In this document: positions 8,004 to 19,532 of the stretch, in pieces
Layout of the letters: the number at the start of each line of letters is the position of its first letter
Numbering within the stretch: the stretch's first letter is position 1
Assembly: GCF_003008695.1 (NCBI RefSeq)
Contig: NZ_PXZT01000004.1
Coordinates: 162,770 to 226,769 of the forward strand
Origin: Trichococcus alkaliphilus
GTDB lineage: Bacteria > Bacillota > Bacilli > Lactobacillales > Aerococcaceae
DNA length: 64,000 nucleotides
Direction: 5' to 3'
Notes under the pieces: model-generated
Database searches by the model: none
The model's input: the letters and a program-made list of their open reading frames with translations, nothing else
What the model was told of the DNA's origin: nothing
Translations under genes and position numbers: made by a program

Positions 8004-9332
8004 TCAGAATGTCCTTTTTCTTTTTGAACTTGAGGGTATGCCCAAACCCATGCGGTATTTCGCCACCGTCCTGCGGGAGATGTCGATTCCCTGCGCGGTG
8101 AAATGATCGGCAATCACCTGGTCGGAAACCGGCTTTGCCTTTTCTTCGCGGCCGATCATTTCCTTTATTTCGGTTTCAATCACGATGGATGAGATGGCTA
8201 CCTGATCCCCGTCATCCTCTTTCATAAAACCGCTCCGGAAGAAAAAACGCAATTCAAAGATACCTTTCGGAGTCGCCATGTATTTGTCGTTCACGACTCG
8301 GCTCACCGTCGAAATACTCAGGTCCGTTAGTTTGGCGATGTTTTTCATCGTCATAGGCTTCATCGATGAGGCTTTTTCCAAGAAATAATCCGTCTGCAGC
8401 TGCAGGATTGCTTCTGTTATTTTTATGACGTTCTGCGTCCTTTGGAGGACACACTGCTGGATCCAGGAAATTTCTTTCTTTTTTTCTTCCAGATAACGTT
8501 TCATATCTTTATCCGCCAACGCCAACAATTCGCTGTAATAGTCTTCGTTGAACGCGACCGATGGCAGGCCCCTTTGATTGAACGAAACATCCAGTGTATT
8601 GTCCTCGGCTATGGCTACAAAGATGTCCGGTTCGATGAAGACCGTCTCCTCGAATGTGGTCTCCCACTGCAGCTTCGTCTTCAGCTTGCTCATGTAGGTG
8701 ATGATTTCAATCAGTTCGTCATGGTCGATCTCCTCGGCGTCCATAATCGACTCCAAGCGATAGGTAGAAAGTTCCTTGAAATAGTTTTCCAGTATGTAGT
8801 AGGCCAGCGGGGGCGACTGTTCGTCCCTTTCGGTCTGCAGCATCAGAAACTCCTGCAGGTCGCGGGCACCGACACCGGGAGGATCCAATTGCTGCAGCAG
8901 CGTCAAGGCATCCAACACTTCCGTTTCCTCGGCTGCAGTTGCCTCCGCAGCCTCTTCCAGCTTGATATCCAAATAGCCGTCATCGGTCACATATCGGATG
9001 AGGAACAGCACCAGCTGCCTGAGCGGCGTGTTTTTCATATTCAGATAGATCTGTTCATGCAAAAAATCATAGAGCGACTGATTCTTGCTTTCCATTCGTT
9101 CATACCAAGGCGTCTGATTGTCCGCCGTGTAAACATTGGAGACGGCCACCGCACCTGTGTCCGATGCCCGCTTTTTGATGTCCATCAACGGATTCCCCAA
9201 TGCCTTGTCCTCAATGTAGGCGGAAAGTTCCGACATGGGCATCTGCAAAATGTGCAAAGCCTGCCGCAACTGCTGCGTCATCCGGATCGATTGTTGCTGC
9301 GTTTGTTTCAGTTGGAACTCCTGCTTCGCCAT
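8004..9332 (-). CDS. rpoN: RNA polymerase sigma-54 factor
   Basis: A 442-residue sigma-54. The N-terminal activator-interacting region has QLKQTQQQ and LRQALHILQMPMSELS, the core-binding region follows, and near the C-terminus are the helix-turn-helix (LTDLSISTVSRVVNDKY) and the RpoN box RRTVAKYR that contacts the -24 element. Sigma-54 recognises TGGCAC-N5-TTGC promoters and needs an AAA+ activator. Both a ManR/LevR activator (22494-25370) and a consensus promoter (22365-22382) lie in this window, so the mannose PTS is its obvious target. ATG 9332 is chosen over 9335 and GTG 9341 for spacing to GAGGTG. Confidence 0.95.
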   Translation of the reverse strand: MAKQEFQLKQTQQQSIRMTQQLRQALHILQMPMSELSAYIEDKALGNPLMDIKKRASDTGAVAVSNVYTADNQTPWYERMESKNQSLYDFLHEQIYLNMKNTPLRQLVLFLIRYVTDDGYLDIKLEEAAEATAAEETEVLDALTLLQQLDPPGVGARDLQEFLMLQTERDEQSPPLAYYILENYFKELSTYRLESIMDAEEIDHDELIEIITYMSKLKTKLQWETTFEETVFIEPDIFVAIAEDNTLDVSFNQRGLPSVAFNEDYYSELLALADKDMKRYLEEKKKEISWIQQCVLQRTQNVIKITEAILQLQTDYFLEKASSMKPMTMKNIAKLTDLSISTVSRVVNDKYMATPKGIFELRFFFRSGFMKEDDGDQVAISSIVIETEIKEMIGREEKAKPVSDQVIADHFTAQGIDISRRTVAKYRMGLGIPSSSKRKRTF

Positions 9333-9412
9333 CATTTTCACCTCGTTTCGTCCTTGTCAAAAAACATATGCAAACAGTATACCACCATTAGAGCGCTTAC
9401 TTGCAAAAAATT

Positions 9413-9467
9413 AATGAGAACCCCCCGCAAACAAGATTCAAGCTCTTGTTTACGGGGGGTTCTCATT
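9413..9467. terminator. Large terminator at the end of the pyr operon
   Basis: A 23-bp inverted repeat with one mismatch (AATGAGAACCCCCCG... / ...CGGGGGGTTCTCATT) followed on the minus strand by TTTTTT. It ends the pyrR-pyrE transcript and separates it from rpoN. Confidence 0.85.
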
Positions 9468-9487
9468 ATATTCATTTTAACGTGAGT

Positions 9488-10120
9488 TTAGCCCTTGAAC
9501 CAGTTCTCAGGGTCTTTGCTCCAGTCTTTCAACAAATCCAGTTCAGCTTCGGAGATGTAGTTTGTTTCATGGGCAACTTCCAGTAGTGTGCTGTAGTTGG
9601 ATAAAGTGTCGATCGCTAAACCGGCATCGGCGAAGTTTTTCGTTCCTTTAGCCAATTCATAAGTGAAGATGGCGACGCAGCCTAATACGTTTGCGCCTTC
9701 CAGTTCAGCTGCTTTGGAAGCTTCGATGACGCTGCCGCCTGTGGAGATCAAGTCCTCGACTACGACCATTTTTTGGCCTTCGGTGATTTTGCCTTCGATT
9801 TTGCGGCCTGTTCCGTGGTCTTTCGCTTTGCTGCGGATATAGACCATCGGCAAGTCCAAAATGTCAGCGATCCAGGCTGCGTGCGGAATGCCTGCAGTCG
9901 CAGTTCCAGCAATCACTTCTGCATCCGGGTATTTTTCTTTGATCAGATCAGCCAATCCTTGCGCGATCTGTTTGCGCACAGCCGGGAAGCTCATAGTCAC
10001 ACGGTTGTCGCAGTAGATCGGGCTTCTCAAGCCAGATGCCCAAGTAAAAGGGTCTTGGGGGCTTAAACTCACTGCTTTGATGTCCAATAATGATTTTGCT
10101 ACTTCTTTTGCTATCGTCAT
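9488..10120 (-). CDS. pyrE: Orotate phosphoribosyltransferase
   Basis: A 210-residue enzyme that joins orotate to PRPP to make OMP. The signature MVVVEDLISTGGSV (PRPP loop) and the N-terminal FTWASGLRSPIYCDNR are diagnostic. The start is ATG 10120, 1 nt after the pyrF stop; the open frame extends upstream into pyrF but that part is an overlap artefact. Last gene of the pyrR-K-D-F-E operon, so controlled by the PyrR attenuators upstream. Confidence 0.96.
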   Translation of the reverse strand: MTIAKEVAKSLLDIKAVSLSPQDPFTWASGLRSPIYCDNRVTMSFPAVRKQIAQGLADLIKEKYPDAEVIAGTATAGIPHAAWIADILDLPMVYIRSKAKDHGTGRKIEGKITEGQKMVVVEDLISTGGSVIEASKAAELEGANVLGCVAIFTYELAKGTKNFADAGLAIDTLSNYSTLLEVAHETNYISEAELDLLKDWSKDPENWFKG

Positions 10121-10121
10121 T

Positions 10122-12527
<2,406 letters not shown>

Positions 12528-12529
12528 AA

Positions 12530-12622
12530 TTATTTTCCTCCTTAATTTTTACAAAAAAGGTGATCTAAAAAAATGCGATGGAGCAAGCTTCAAAGCAAAT
12601 TCTTCTGTGTCTCTCTGGACAC
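12530..12622 (-). promoter_or_regulatory. PyrR-binding element in the pyrR-pyrK gap
   Basis: Minus strand 12607-12622 reads GTGTCCAGAGAGACAC, a PyrR loop closed by its own short stem. Downstream there is a T-run (near 12570) but only a weak hairpin precedes it, so the terminator half of the attenuator is poor compared with the leaders of pyrR and pyrB. Confidence 0.65.
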
Positions 12623-12647
12623 AGTTAAAGAATCACCGACCTATTGT

Positions 12648-13303
<656 letters not shown>

Positions 13304-13331
13304 TTTTAAAGGTTCCTTCAATATTACTGTA

Positions 13332-13360
13332 ATGATAACGAATAGAGGCGTTGCTGTCAA
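13332..13360 (-). promoter_or_regulatory. Sigma-A promoter of the pyrR operon
   Basis: TTGACA (13355-13360), 17-nt spacer, TATCAT (13332-13337), beginning immediately after the rluD stop codon. It makes pyr transcription independent of lspA-rluD. Confidence 0.85.
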
Positions 13361-14266
13361 TCAGTTTTTGCGCAGTTCCGCCAGTTTTTCGCTGTAGAAA
13401 TCAGGCAAAGGTGCTTCGAAGCGCATTTCCTTGCCCGTCGTCGGGTGGATGAAGCCCAAAGTGGACGCATGCAAATATTGGCCATGGCCGCTGAGCGTTT
13501 CAGCCGGTCCGTACATAGGATCGCCGGCTACTGGATGGCCGATGTATTTCATGTGGACGCGGATTTGGTGTGTACGGCCAGTTTCAAGGTGCAATTTCAG
13601 CAAAGTGAAGTCACGGAAACGCTCGATGACATCAAAATGCGTCACTGCCTTTTTGCCGCCGTCAGCCACTGTGCGTTTTTTGCGGTCGATCAACATCCGG
13701 GCGATCGGCGCATCGATTGTGCCGTCATCATGCGGGATCACGCCATGGACCAAAGCAAGATAGGCCCGTTCCATCGTGTGGTTCTCAAGCTGCTCCGCCA
13801 ATTTCTGGTGCGCTTCGTTCGTCTTCGCAACAACCAATAAACCGGATGTATCCATATCGATGCGGTGAACGATTCCCGGACGGATATTCGCCGTGCCATC
13901 GGATAGCGAATTTACGTGGAACAACAAGCCGTTGACCAGAGTGCCTGAAAGGTGCCCTTTGGATGGATGAACAACCATCCCGGATGGCTTATTGACGACC
14001 AACAGCGCATCGTCTTCGTAGATGACATCCAATGCAATGTCCTCGGGCGTTACGTTGATTTGTTCTGGTTCCGGAATCGTCAATTCCAGCAGATCCCCTT
14101 CTTGGACCTTATAATTCGATTTGACGGCTTTGTCGTTCACCATCAGATTGCCGTCTTTTACCCATGCCTGAATTTGCGAACGGCTCGTACCGGTCATGAA
14201 ATCCGCCAAGATCTTATCAATCCTGCCGGTTTGACCATCAATATTAAAAACGATTTTTTCTGTCAT
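13361..14266 (-). CDS. rluD: Ribosomal large subunit pseudouridine synthase, RluD type
   Basis: A 301-residue pseudouridine synthase. An N-terminal S4 RNA-binding domain (residues about 13-70, SRSQIQAWVKDGNLMVN) is followed by the catalytic domain with HRIDMDTSGLLVVAK holding the catalytic Asp near residue 137, and the LETGRTHQIRVH motif. The RluA/RluD group modifies 23S rRNA; the exact sites cannot be read from sequence. It lies 12 nt downstream of lspA and upstream of pyrR. Confidence 0.92.
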   Translation of the reverse strand: MTEKIVFNIDGQTGRIDKILADFMTGTSRSQIQAWVKDGNLMVNDKAVKSNYKVQEGDLLELTIPEPEQINVTPEDIALDVIYEDDALLVVNKPSGMVVHPSKGHLSGTLVNGLLFHVNSLSDGTANIRPGIVHRIDMDTSGLLVVAKTNEAHQKLAEQLENHTMERAYLALVHGVIPHDDGTIDAPIARMLIDRKKRTVADGGKKAVTHFDVIERFRDFTLLKLHLETGRTHQIRVHMKYIGHPVAGDPMYGPAETLSGHGQYLHASTLGFIHPTTGKEMRFEAPLPDFYSEKLAELRKN

Positions 14267-14278
14267 TTGAATCCCACT

Positions 14279-14758
14279 TTACTTTAGCTTATTTTTTGAA
14301 CTTATTTTTTCTTCTTCCTCTTCCATGAAAAGGATATAGATCGTCATCAGGATGACGCCTACAGTCAAACAGACATCCGCCACATTAAAAATCGGAAAAT
14401 CGATGAAGTCCAGGCGGAACATATCCACCACGTATCCCAAACGCATCCGATCGATGAAATTGCCGAGCGCACCGCTCAAAAGAAAAGCATAACTGATGCC
14501 CACGATTTTTTTGTCGAATCCTTGCTTGTGCGCATTATAAACCATCGCGCCCACGACAACTACGGTAATGATGAAGAAAAAGAACATTCTTCCTTCAAAA
14601 ATTCCCCAGGCAGCGCCCTCGTTCTGGATGTAGAACAGGGACAAAATACCCGGTAAGACTTCCTTTACTTCGTGCAATGCAAAATTATTTACGATGGCAA
14701 GTTTGCTCCACTGGTCCAGGACCAACAGCAAGATGGCCAATATATAATAGATAATCAT
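14279..14758 (-). CDS. lspA: Lipoprotein signal peptidase II
   Basis: A 159-residue inner-membrane aspartyl peptidase that removes signal peptides from prolipoproteins such as those encoded at 4215, 15020 and 61720. It has four hydrophobic segments and the two catalytic aspartates in GNFIDRMRLGYVVD and FNVADVCLTVG. The C-terminus is charged and lysine/glutamate-rich. First gene of the lspA-rluD pair. Confidence 0.95.
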   Translation of the reverse strand: MIIYYILAILLLVLDQWSKLAIVNNFALHEVKEVLPGILSLFYIQNEGAAWGIFEGRMFFFFIITVVVVGAMVYNAHKQGFDKKIVGISYAFLLSGALGNFIDRMRLGYVVDMFRLDFIDFPIFNVADVCLTVGVILMTIYILFMEEEEEKISSKNKLK

Positions 14759-14946
14759 CCGATAGCCTCACTTATTCTGAAATTAACGTTTTTCCGTATC
14801 TTTTGCCTCTATCTATTGTAAACTAATTTTCAAAATTGTATAGTCATTGATTCCGGTATTTCCGCTTGCGGGCGTATTCATCATGTTTGTTGCGACTATA
14901 CTTTTAATGAATTTTTAACAAATTTCCGAAGATATCGCAAACAACC

Positions 14947-14976
14947 TTGATAAAGAATCGTCATTTTCGGTATAAT
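14947..14976 (+). promoter_or_regulatory. Sigma-A promoter of the deacetylase operon
   Basis: TTGATA (14947-14952), 18-nt spacer, TATAAT (14971-14976), about 44 nt before the ATG at 15020. Confidence 0.7.
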
Positions 14977-15019
14977 GAAGATTGTATTGTTATATATCAC
15001 GTAATAAAGGAGCTTGTTT

Positions 15020-16399
15020 ATGTTGAGAGGTAAGAAGATTGCATTAGTTTTTGCCGGTGCTCTGGTATTGTCAGCCTGCGCGGACCAAGTGAAAGAAGCG
15101 TCAGAAACAATCACCAAGATCAAAACCGAGGAAACCGAAATTGTTTCCCAATTGAATGAGCTGCAACAATTGGAGACCGCGTTACAGAAAACATTCGATG
15201 AATCGCTGGCCAGCGATGAAGAATTGAAGACTTTCAAAGATGGCTCGGCAGCTGTGTTCAGCAACCTTGAAGAACGCCGCACTTTAGCCGATTCAATTGA
15301 AAGCGCTTTGGAAGGTTTGGCCGAGACTAAAACCGAATTCGTTGCATTCGACGAAGAAACCTTGCCGCTGGATCAGATGCAGGCAATCGGTGAAACGCTG
15401 GATTTGTTCAGCGAAAATTCATTGGCTTACCTAGCTGCCTATCGAGACAGCTTGGATAAGGAAGAAGAACTGTTGACCGGGTTCGGAGCTGATGATGCCA
15501 CTTTTGAGACCTTCTTTGCGGGCATCGAAGCAATCAACCTGACTGCCGAAACAAACCAGACCAACCTCGCCCCCGTCGCTGAGAATTTGACGACACTGGA
15601 TGCGCAATTGGTTGAATTGGAAGCAGCCATCGCGGCAATCGGCACGGAAGGAAGCACAGCAAGCGATTCTTCTGCCGGAGCTGAGGAATCCTCTGAGGCC
15701 GCCGCTGCGGAAACGCCAGCAAAAAAAGCTGAACCTGTCAGCTATGAATACCGCATCAATCCGGAGATTTCCACTGTCCAACCGATCGCTGAGGACGGCA
15801 ACACGCAAGTCGCTTTGCTGACTTTCGATGATGCGCCGCAGCAACCGAACAGCTATACCGTGGAAATTGCCGAAACTGTCAAATCGAAGGATGCCAATGC
15901 CATTTTCTTCGTGATGGGACAATTCCTTACGAATGAACAAGCGCGCGAAGACATCAAGACCGTCTATGACATGGGCTTCGAAATCGGGAACCATTCCTAT
16001 TCGCATCCCGATTTCCAATCCTTGACCTACGATGAGCAACTGGAAGAAATCAAATCAACGAACGACCTGATCGAAGAAATCACCGGCGAGCGTCCGCGCT
16101 TCCTGCGTGCCCCTTACGGACAGTACAATGACGACACCATGGCGATTGCAGCCGCGGAAGGCATGACGATCATGAACTGGACCTACGGCTATGACTGGGT
16201 GGAGGAATTCATGGAAGGCACTGCTTTAGCCGATGTCATGGTGAACTCGCAGTACCTAGGTGACGGTGCAAACTTGCTGATGCATGATCGCCCATGGACA
16301 AACGACGCGATCGGCGCCATCATCGATGGCTTGCGCGCGAAAGATATCACAATCGTGGACCCGAACGTAATCGAATCGCCTGAACGGGAGGAAATGTAA
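15020..16399 (+). CDS. Polysaccharide deacetylase lipoprotein
   Basis: A 459-residue surface lipoprotein. The signal ends in the lipobox VLSAC (Cys20). A long Glu/Leu-rich helical region (about 25-200) and a low-complexity Ser/Ala/Glu linker (about 210-240) lead to a NodB-type domain. The motifs are TFDDAP (motif 1, with Ala replacing the usual Gly), GNHSYSHPD (metal-binding HxxxH), and RAPYGQYND (motif 3). Such enzymes de-N-acetylate peptidoglycan or other surface glycans. AAAGGAG precedes ATG 15020. Its TAA overlaps the ATG of the next gene by one base, so both are coupled. The helical spacer may hold the catalytic domain away from the membrane. Confidence 0.88.
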   Translation: MLRGKKIALVFAGALVLSACADQVKEASETITKIKTEETEIVSQLNELQQLETALQKTFDESLASDEELKTFKDGSAAVFSNLEERRTLADSIESALEGLAETKTEFVAFDEETLPLDQMQAIGETLDLFSENSLAYLAAYRDSLDKEEELLTGFGADDATFETFFAGIEAINLTAETNQTNLAPVAENLTTLDAQLVELEAAIAAIGTEGSTASDSSAGAEESSEAAAAETPAKKAEPVSYEYRINPEISTVQPIAEDGNTQVALLTFDDAPQQPNSYTVEIAETVKSKDANAIFFVMGQFLTNEQAREDIKTVYDMGFEIGNHSYSHPDFQSLTYDEQLEEIKSTNDLIEEITGERPRFLRAPYGQYNDDTMAIAAAEGMTIMNWTYGYDWVEEFMEGTALADVMVNSQYLGDGANLLMHDRPWTNDAIGAIIDGLRAKDITIVDPNVIESPEREEM

Positions 16400-17619
16400 T
16401 GATGACATATTTTAAACAGACACTCGCTGCCGCTAGTTTATTGTTTTTCCTATCAGGCACGACAGTTGCATCGGCCAGCGAAACCGAAAGCTCAGCCGAA
16501 ACTACAGCAGCCACCAGCACGCTTACGCTGCGCCAAGGTGCCCTTTTGAAGACACCTACTGCCAAGGAACTGCCGAAGAAATTCTTCTACGACAGCGGCG
16601 TCGAAATCGCCTATCCTGCTGACGGCGTAAAAGGGATCTATGTGACGGCCTATTCGGTCGGCTATGAAGAAAAATTCAACAAATTAGTCGATTACGTCGA
16701 TTCGAACGATCTGAACGCCATGGTCATCGACATCAAGGATGATATGGGCGTCGTGACGGCGGATTTCAACTCCGCTGATTCGCATATTCAAGAAAACACG
16801 GAAGAGTATATCCCGGATATCAAGGAACTGATGGATGTGATGGAAGAGAAACAGATCTATCCGATCGCCCGCATCGTTACCTTCAAGGACACCTTGTTGG
16901 CAAATGAACAACCCGAAATGTCCTTCACCAACAGTGATGGCTCCGTCTGGGTCGCTTCCAACGGTGAATCATTCATCAATCCGTTCCTGAAGCAGACTTG
17001 GGATTACGCAGTCAATGTCGGGATTGAAGCCGCTAAAGTCGGATTCAAGGAAGTTCAGTTCGACTATGTCCGCTTCCCGGAAGGTTTCGAAGTTTGGGGC
17101 GATGACTTAAATTACGACATGGGCGACTACGCAGACTTGGAAATGACCGACGACCAAAAACGTGTGCAGGCCATCACCGACTTTACCGCTTATGCGAAAG
17201 AAAAACTGATGCCTTACGGCGTGGATGTATCCGTTGATATCTTCGGCTATACCGCTTCTGTCGTCGAAGCATCAGGCATCGGCCAGAACTTCCCGCAGAT
17301 TTCCGAAAACGTCGATGTCATCTCGTCGATGATCTACCCAAGTCACTGGGGCACCGATTACTTCGGTATCTACAAGCCGGATCTGTACCCGTATGAACTG
17401 GTCGCCGAATACATAAAGGTCGAAAATGAGTTGCTTGCAACCCTTGAGACACCGCCTACCAGCCGACCATGGCTGCAGGACTTCACCGCTTCTTATCTGG
17501 GTTCTGGGTTCTACCAAACCTACGGCAAAGCGCAAGTCGATGCGCAGGTTCAAGCGTTAGCCGATGCCGGCGTCAACGAGTTCCTGTTGTGGAACGCACT
17601 GAATAACTACACTTATTAA
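16399..17619 (+). CDS. Secreted putative glycoside hydrolase (DUF4015 / COG1306)
   Basis: A 406-residue protein with an N-terminal signal sequence (hydrophobic LAAASLLFFLSG then ASA). The body matches the DUF4015 putative glycoside hydrolase family: GVKGIYVTAYSVGY, NAMVIDIKDDMGVV, YPIARIVTFKDTLLA, FKEVQFDYVRFPEG and ISSMIYPSHWG are its conserved strands of a TIM barrel. The conserved acidic residues in IDIKDD and QFDYVRFPEG are probable catalytic positions. Substrate is unknown. Coupling to the deacetylase suggests joint remodelling of a surface polysaccharide. The strong terminator at 17631 ends the operon. Confidence 0.85.
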   Translation: MMTYFKQTLAAASLLFFLSGTTVASASETESSAETTAATSTLTLRQGALLKTPTAKELPKKFFYDSGVEIAYPADGVKGIYVTAYSVGYEEKFNKLVDYVDSNDLNAMVIDIKDDMGVVTADFNSADSHIQENTEEYIPDIKELMDVMEEKQIYPIARIVTFKDTLLANEQPEMSFTNSDGSVWVASNGESFINPFLKQTWDYAVNVGIEAAKVGFKEVQFDYVRFPEGFEVWGDDLNYDMGDYADLEMTDDQKRVQAITDFTAYAKEKLMPYGVDVSVDIFGYTASVVEASGIGQNFPQISENVDVISSMIYPSHWGTDYFGIYKPDLYPYELVAEYIKVENELLATLETPPTSRPWLQDFTASYLGSGFYQTYGKAQVDAQVQALADAGVNEFLLWNALNNYTY

Positions 17620-17630
17620 AAATGCCTAAC

Positions 17631-17670
17631 AAAAAGCTCGGCCGGGAAAATTTCCCGGCCGAGCTTTTTT
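17631..17670. terminator. Terminator of the deacetylase operon
   Basis: Near-perfect inverted repeat AAAAAGCTCGGCCGGGAAA / TTTCCCGGCCGAGCTTTTTT. Confidence 0.9.
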
Positions 17671-17731
17671 GTCGCCATTATCGGCTATTCCACTGAAATG
17701 ATCAAAGAAGTCTATTCAGTAATAGAGATTC

Positions 17732-18364
17732 CTACACAATTCGTGTCCCGTGTACTTCGGTGAATTCCAAAACCTTTTCAAGGTCTGCAAGATTTTCTTT
17801 CGTAATGCCGCCACCCGGCATGATCGTCATGTCGGGACTGATTTTCGCAAGTTTGGCAATGTGCGCTGCGTTATCGAAAATCGTATTTTCTGCTGGACCG
17901 CCATGCGTCAAAATCCGTGTAAAACCAATTTTTTCCAACCATAATAATGCATCTCTTTGCTTATCTTCCGGAATTTGATCAAATGCCATATGGAAAGCAA
18001 GCTCGGTTCCATTATCGCAGGGCAGCTTGGCGATTTCTTCCAAAAAGGGTTTATCCAATTCGTTGGCTGCGGTTAAAGCACCTACTGCTATACCATTGGC
18101 ATGCAAGGCAATTATTTCTTCTAAATCCCGCATCATGATGGCTTTTTCCATAATAGAATAAACAAAATCCCCGCCTCGTGGTCGCAGTATCACGATGATG
18201 GACACATCTTTGTCGGAGCAATACTCCGTTGCAATTTTAATGACGCCAATGCTGGGTGTTGTTCCCCCTACTGCCAAGTTGTCACACAATTCAATCCGTT
18301 TAGCCCCGCGCTCGATTACTCCTGGGATGTTCGTAAAATTTTCTACACATGCTTCTTTTAGCAT
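17732..18364 (-). CDS. cutC: CutC family protein
   Basis: A 210-residue TIM-barrel protein of the CutC family, historically linked to copper homeostasis though the activity is unclear. Diagnostic segments are MLKEACVEN, GAKRIELCDNLAVGGTTPS, ILRPRGGDFVYS and MPGGGI. Family members are often about 240 residues, so this is a short version. GAGGTG precedes the ATG. It follows the mannose PTS operon on the same strand but a terminator (18405-18448) separates them. Confidence 0.9.
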   Translation of the reverse strand: MLKEACVENFTNIPGVIERGAKRIELCDNLAVGGTTPSIGVIKIATEYCSDKDVSIIVILRPRGGDFVYSIMEKAIMMRDLEEIIALHANGIAVGALTAANELDKPFLEEIAKLPCDNGTELAFHMAFDQIPEDKQRDALLWLEKIGFTRILTHGGPAENTIFDNAAHIAKLAKISPDMTIMPGGGITKENLADLEKVLEFTEVHGTRIV

Positions 18365-18404
18365 TCTGTCACCTCATGGATAGTATACCGTTCCGTCTAA
18401 AAAT

Positions 18405-18448
18405 AAAGAAGGCACAAGGCGCTGTTCCATTCGCTTTGTGTCTTCTTT
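18405..18448 (-). terminator. Terminator at the end of the PTS locus
   Basis: Stem AAAGAAGNCACAANGCG / CGCNTTGTGNCTTCTTT in the gap between the stand-alone IIB gene and cutC, followed by T-rich sequence on the minus strand. Confidence 0.7.
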
Positions 18449-18458
18449 TAATATGCCC

Positions 18459-18956
18459 TCAAACTAATCCTTCTTTTTTCAGCACTTGCATGAGATCTAC
18501 TTTATTGTCAGCGACGACCTTCCGGATATCCAAGTGGATGCCTTTATAGTTCAAATACTCAAAAGCCTGAATATCGCGTTTATCAACCGCTACTGCGTTT
18601 GTGATCATCTTCTTGCCATCTGAATAGCTCATACTGCCGATGTTCACGGAATCAATTTGAACGCCACTTTGTACGATTCGTGCGACATCTGTAGGATTCG
18701 TAAACAAGAGCATCGCGCGGAATTTATTGTGTGTGTCATCAAAGTAAATTTCGATAAACTTTTCTACCGGAATCACATTGACCTTTACACCTGGTGGAGC
18801 GACCTGACGCAAGAGCGTCTTACGCAGATGATCCTTCGCCACCTCATCACTGATGACAATAATCCGCTCTGCTTTGCTTAGCTTTGTCCACACGGTTGCC
18901 ACCTGTCCATGAATCAAACGATCGTCGATTCGTACTAATCGAATATCCATTACCAC
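18459..18956 (-). CDS. Stand-alone mannose-family PTS IIB component
   Basis: A 165-residue cytoplasmic IIB protein of the mannose/sorbose family. The phosphorylated histidine is His16 in RIDDRLIHGQVATVW. The fold and C-terminal VDLMQVLKKEG match the IIB half of ManL encoded upstream, to which it is clearly related but divergent. An extra IIB after ManO is not part of the minimal ManLMN set; it may serve as a second phosphoryl donor, a competitor or a signalling partner for the EIIA/EIIB-like domains of ManR. The start could also be Met3. Confidence 0.88.
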   Translation of the reverse strand: MVMDIRLVRIDDRLIHGQVATVWTKLSKAERIIVISDEVAKDHLRKTLLRQVAPPGVKVNVIPVEKFIEIYFDDTHNKFRAMLLFTNPTDVARIVQSGVQIDSVNIGSMSYSDGKKMITNAVAVDKRDIQAFEYLNYKGIHLDIRKVVADNKVDLMQVLKKEGLV

Positions 18957-19024
18957 CTTAGAACCTCCTTAAATCGCTCATCCAGCAACCGCCAACCGCA
19001 TGCATCTAAATTTCCCGCCGCAAT

Positions 19025-19405
19025 TCAGGATGCTTTCTTTTTGAACAAGTGCTTGAAGGCATTCTTCATAACATCGAAGAAACCCAATGATTGAACCATG
19101 TGATCTGGACTAACATAGATGCGGATTGCACGTAACACGTCCTTGGGGTTTTTGGCTGAAAAAGTATACGTACCATCTTTCTTTGTTTGAAGCGCAAAAC
19201 GTGGAATCCATTTTCCTTTGAACATCACGGATGCCAAGACATAATCGACCTCTTCCCAAGGAATTTGAATGAACTTTCGCGGATCACGATGATGATAAAA
19301 TTCAAACGCTTTATCTCCGATCATAATTTTCCCATAGTCCGTCAACCCCATATAAGAAGTACCATCCACTGCCATATCAACCTTTGCATTCAGGGATTCA
19401 ACCAT
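19025..19405 (-). CDS. manO: ManO-like protein (DUF956)
   Basis: A 126-residue DUF956 protein, a small family found almost only next to mannose PTS genes in Lactobacillales. Conserved text includes MGLTDYGKIMIGDKAFEFY, IPWEEVDYV and IPRFALQTKKDGTYTFSAK; the C-terminus is basic (FKHLFKKK). It has been proposed as a regulator of the man operon, but its mechanism is unknown to me. GAGGGG precedes the ATG. Its own promoter and an upstream hairpin suggest partial uncoupling from manLMN. Confidence 0.88.
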   Translation of the reverse strand: MVESLNAKVDMAVDGTSYMGLTDYGKIMIGDKAFEFYHHRDPRKFIQIPWEEVDYVLASVMFKGKWIPRFALQTKKDGTYTFSAKNPKDVLRAIRIYVSPDHMVQSLGFFDVMKNAFKHLFKKKAS

Positions 19406-19438
19406 TGCATATGCCCCTCTCTCTTTTCGTCTGGTTTG

Positions 19439-19468
19439 AGTATAATATACACTCTTTACTTTTTACAA
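19439..19468 (-). promoter_or_regulatory. Possible sigma-A promoter for manO and the extra IIB
   Basis: TTGTAA (19463-19468), 18-nt spacer, TATACT (19439-19444), lying between the hairpin after manN and manO. Confidence 0.55.
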
Positions 19469-19476
19469 GAAAAACA

Positions 19477-19502
19477 AGGCTCAGGCAGGTTTGCCTGAGC
19501 CT
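19477..19502 (-). terminator. Hairpin between manN and manO
   Basis: Inverted repeat AGGCTCAGGCA / TGCCTGAGCCT with a 4-nt loop, then TTGTTTTTCTT on the minus strand. It probably reduces read-through from manLMN into manO. Confidence 0.7.
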
Positions 19503-19532
19503 CATAATCGTCATTTTTGATGCATCCGAAAA

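Noticed and set aside
8442..9485. 347-codon forward open frame opposite rpoN
   Set aside because: Antisense to rpoN and extends into the pyr terminator; no recognisable domain.
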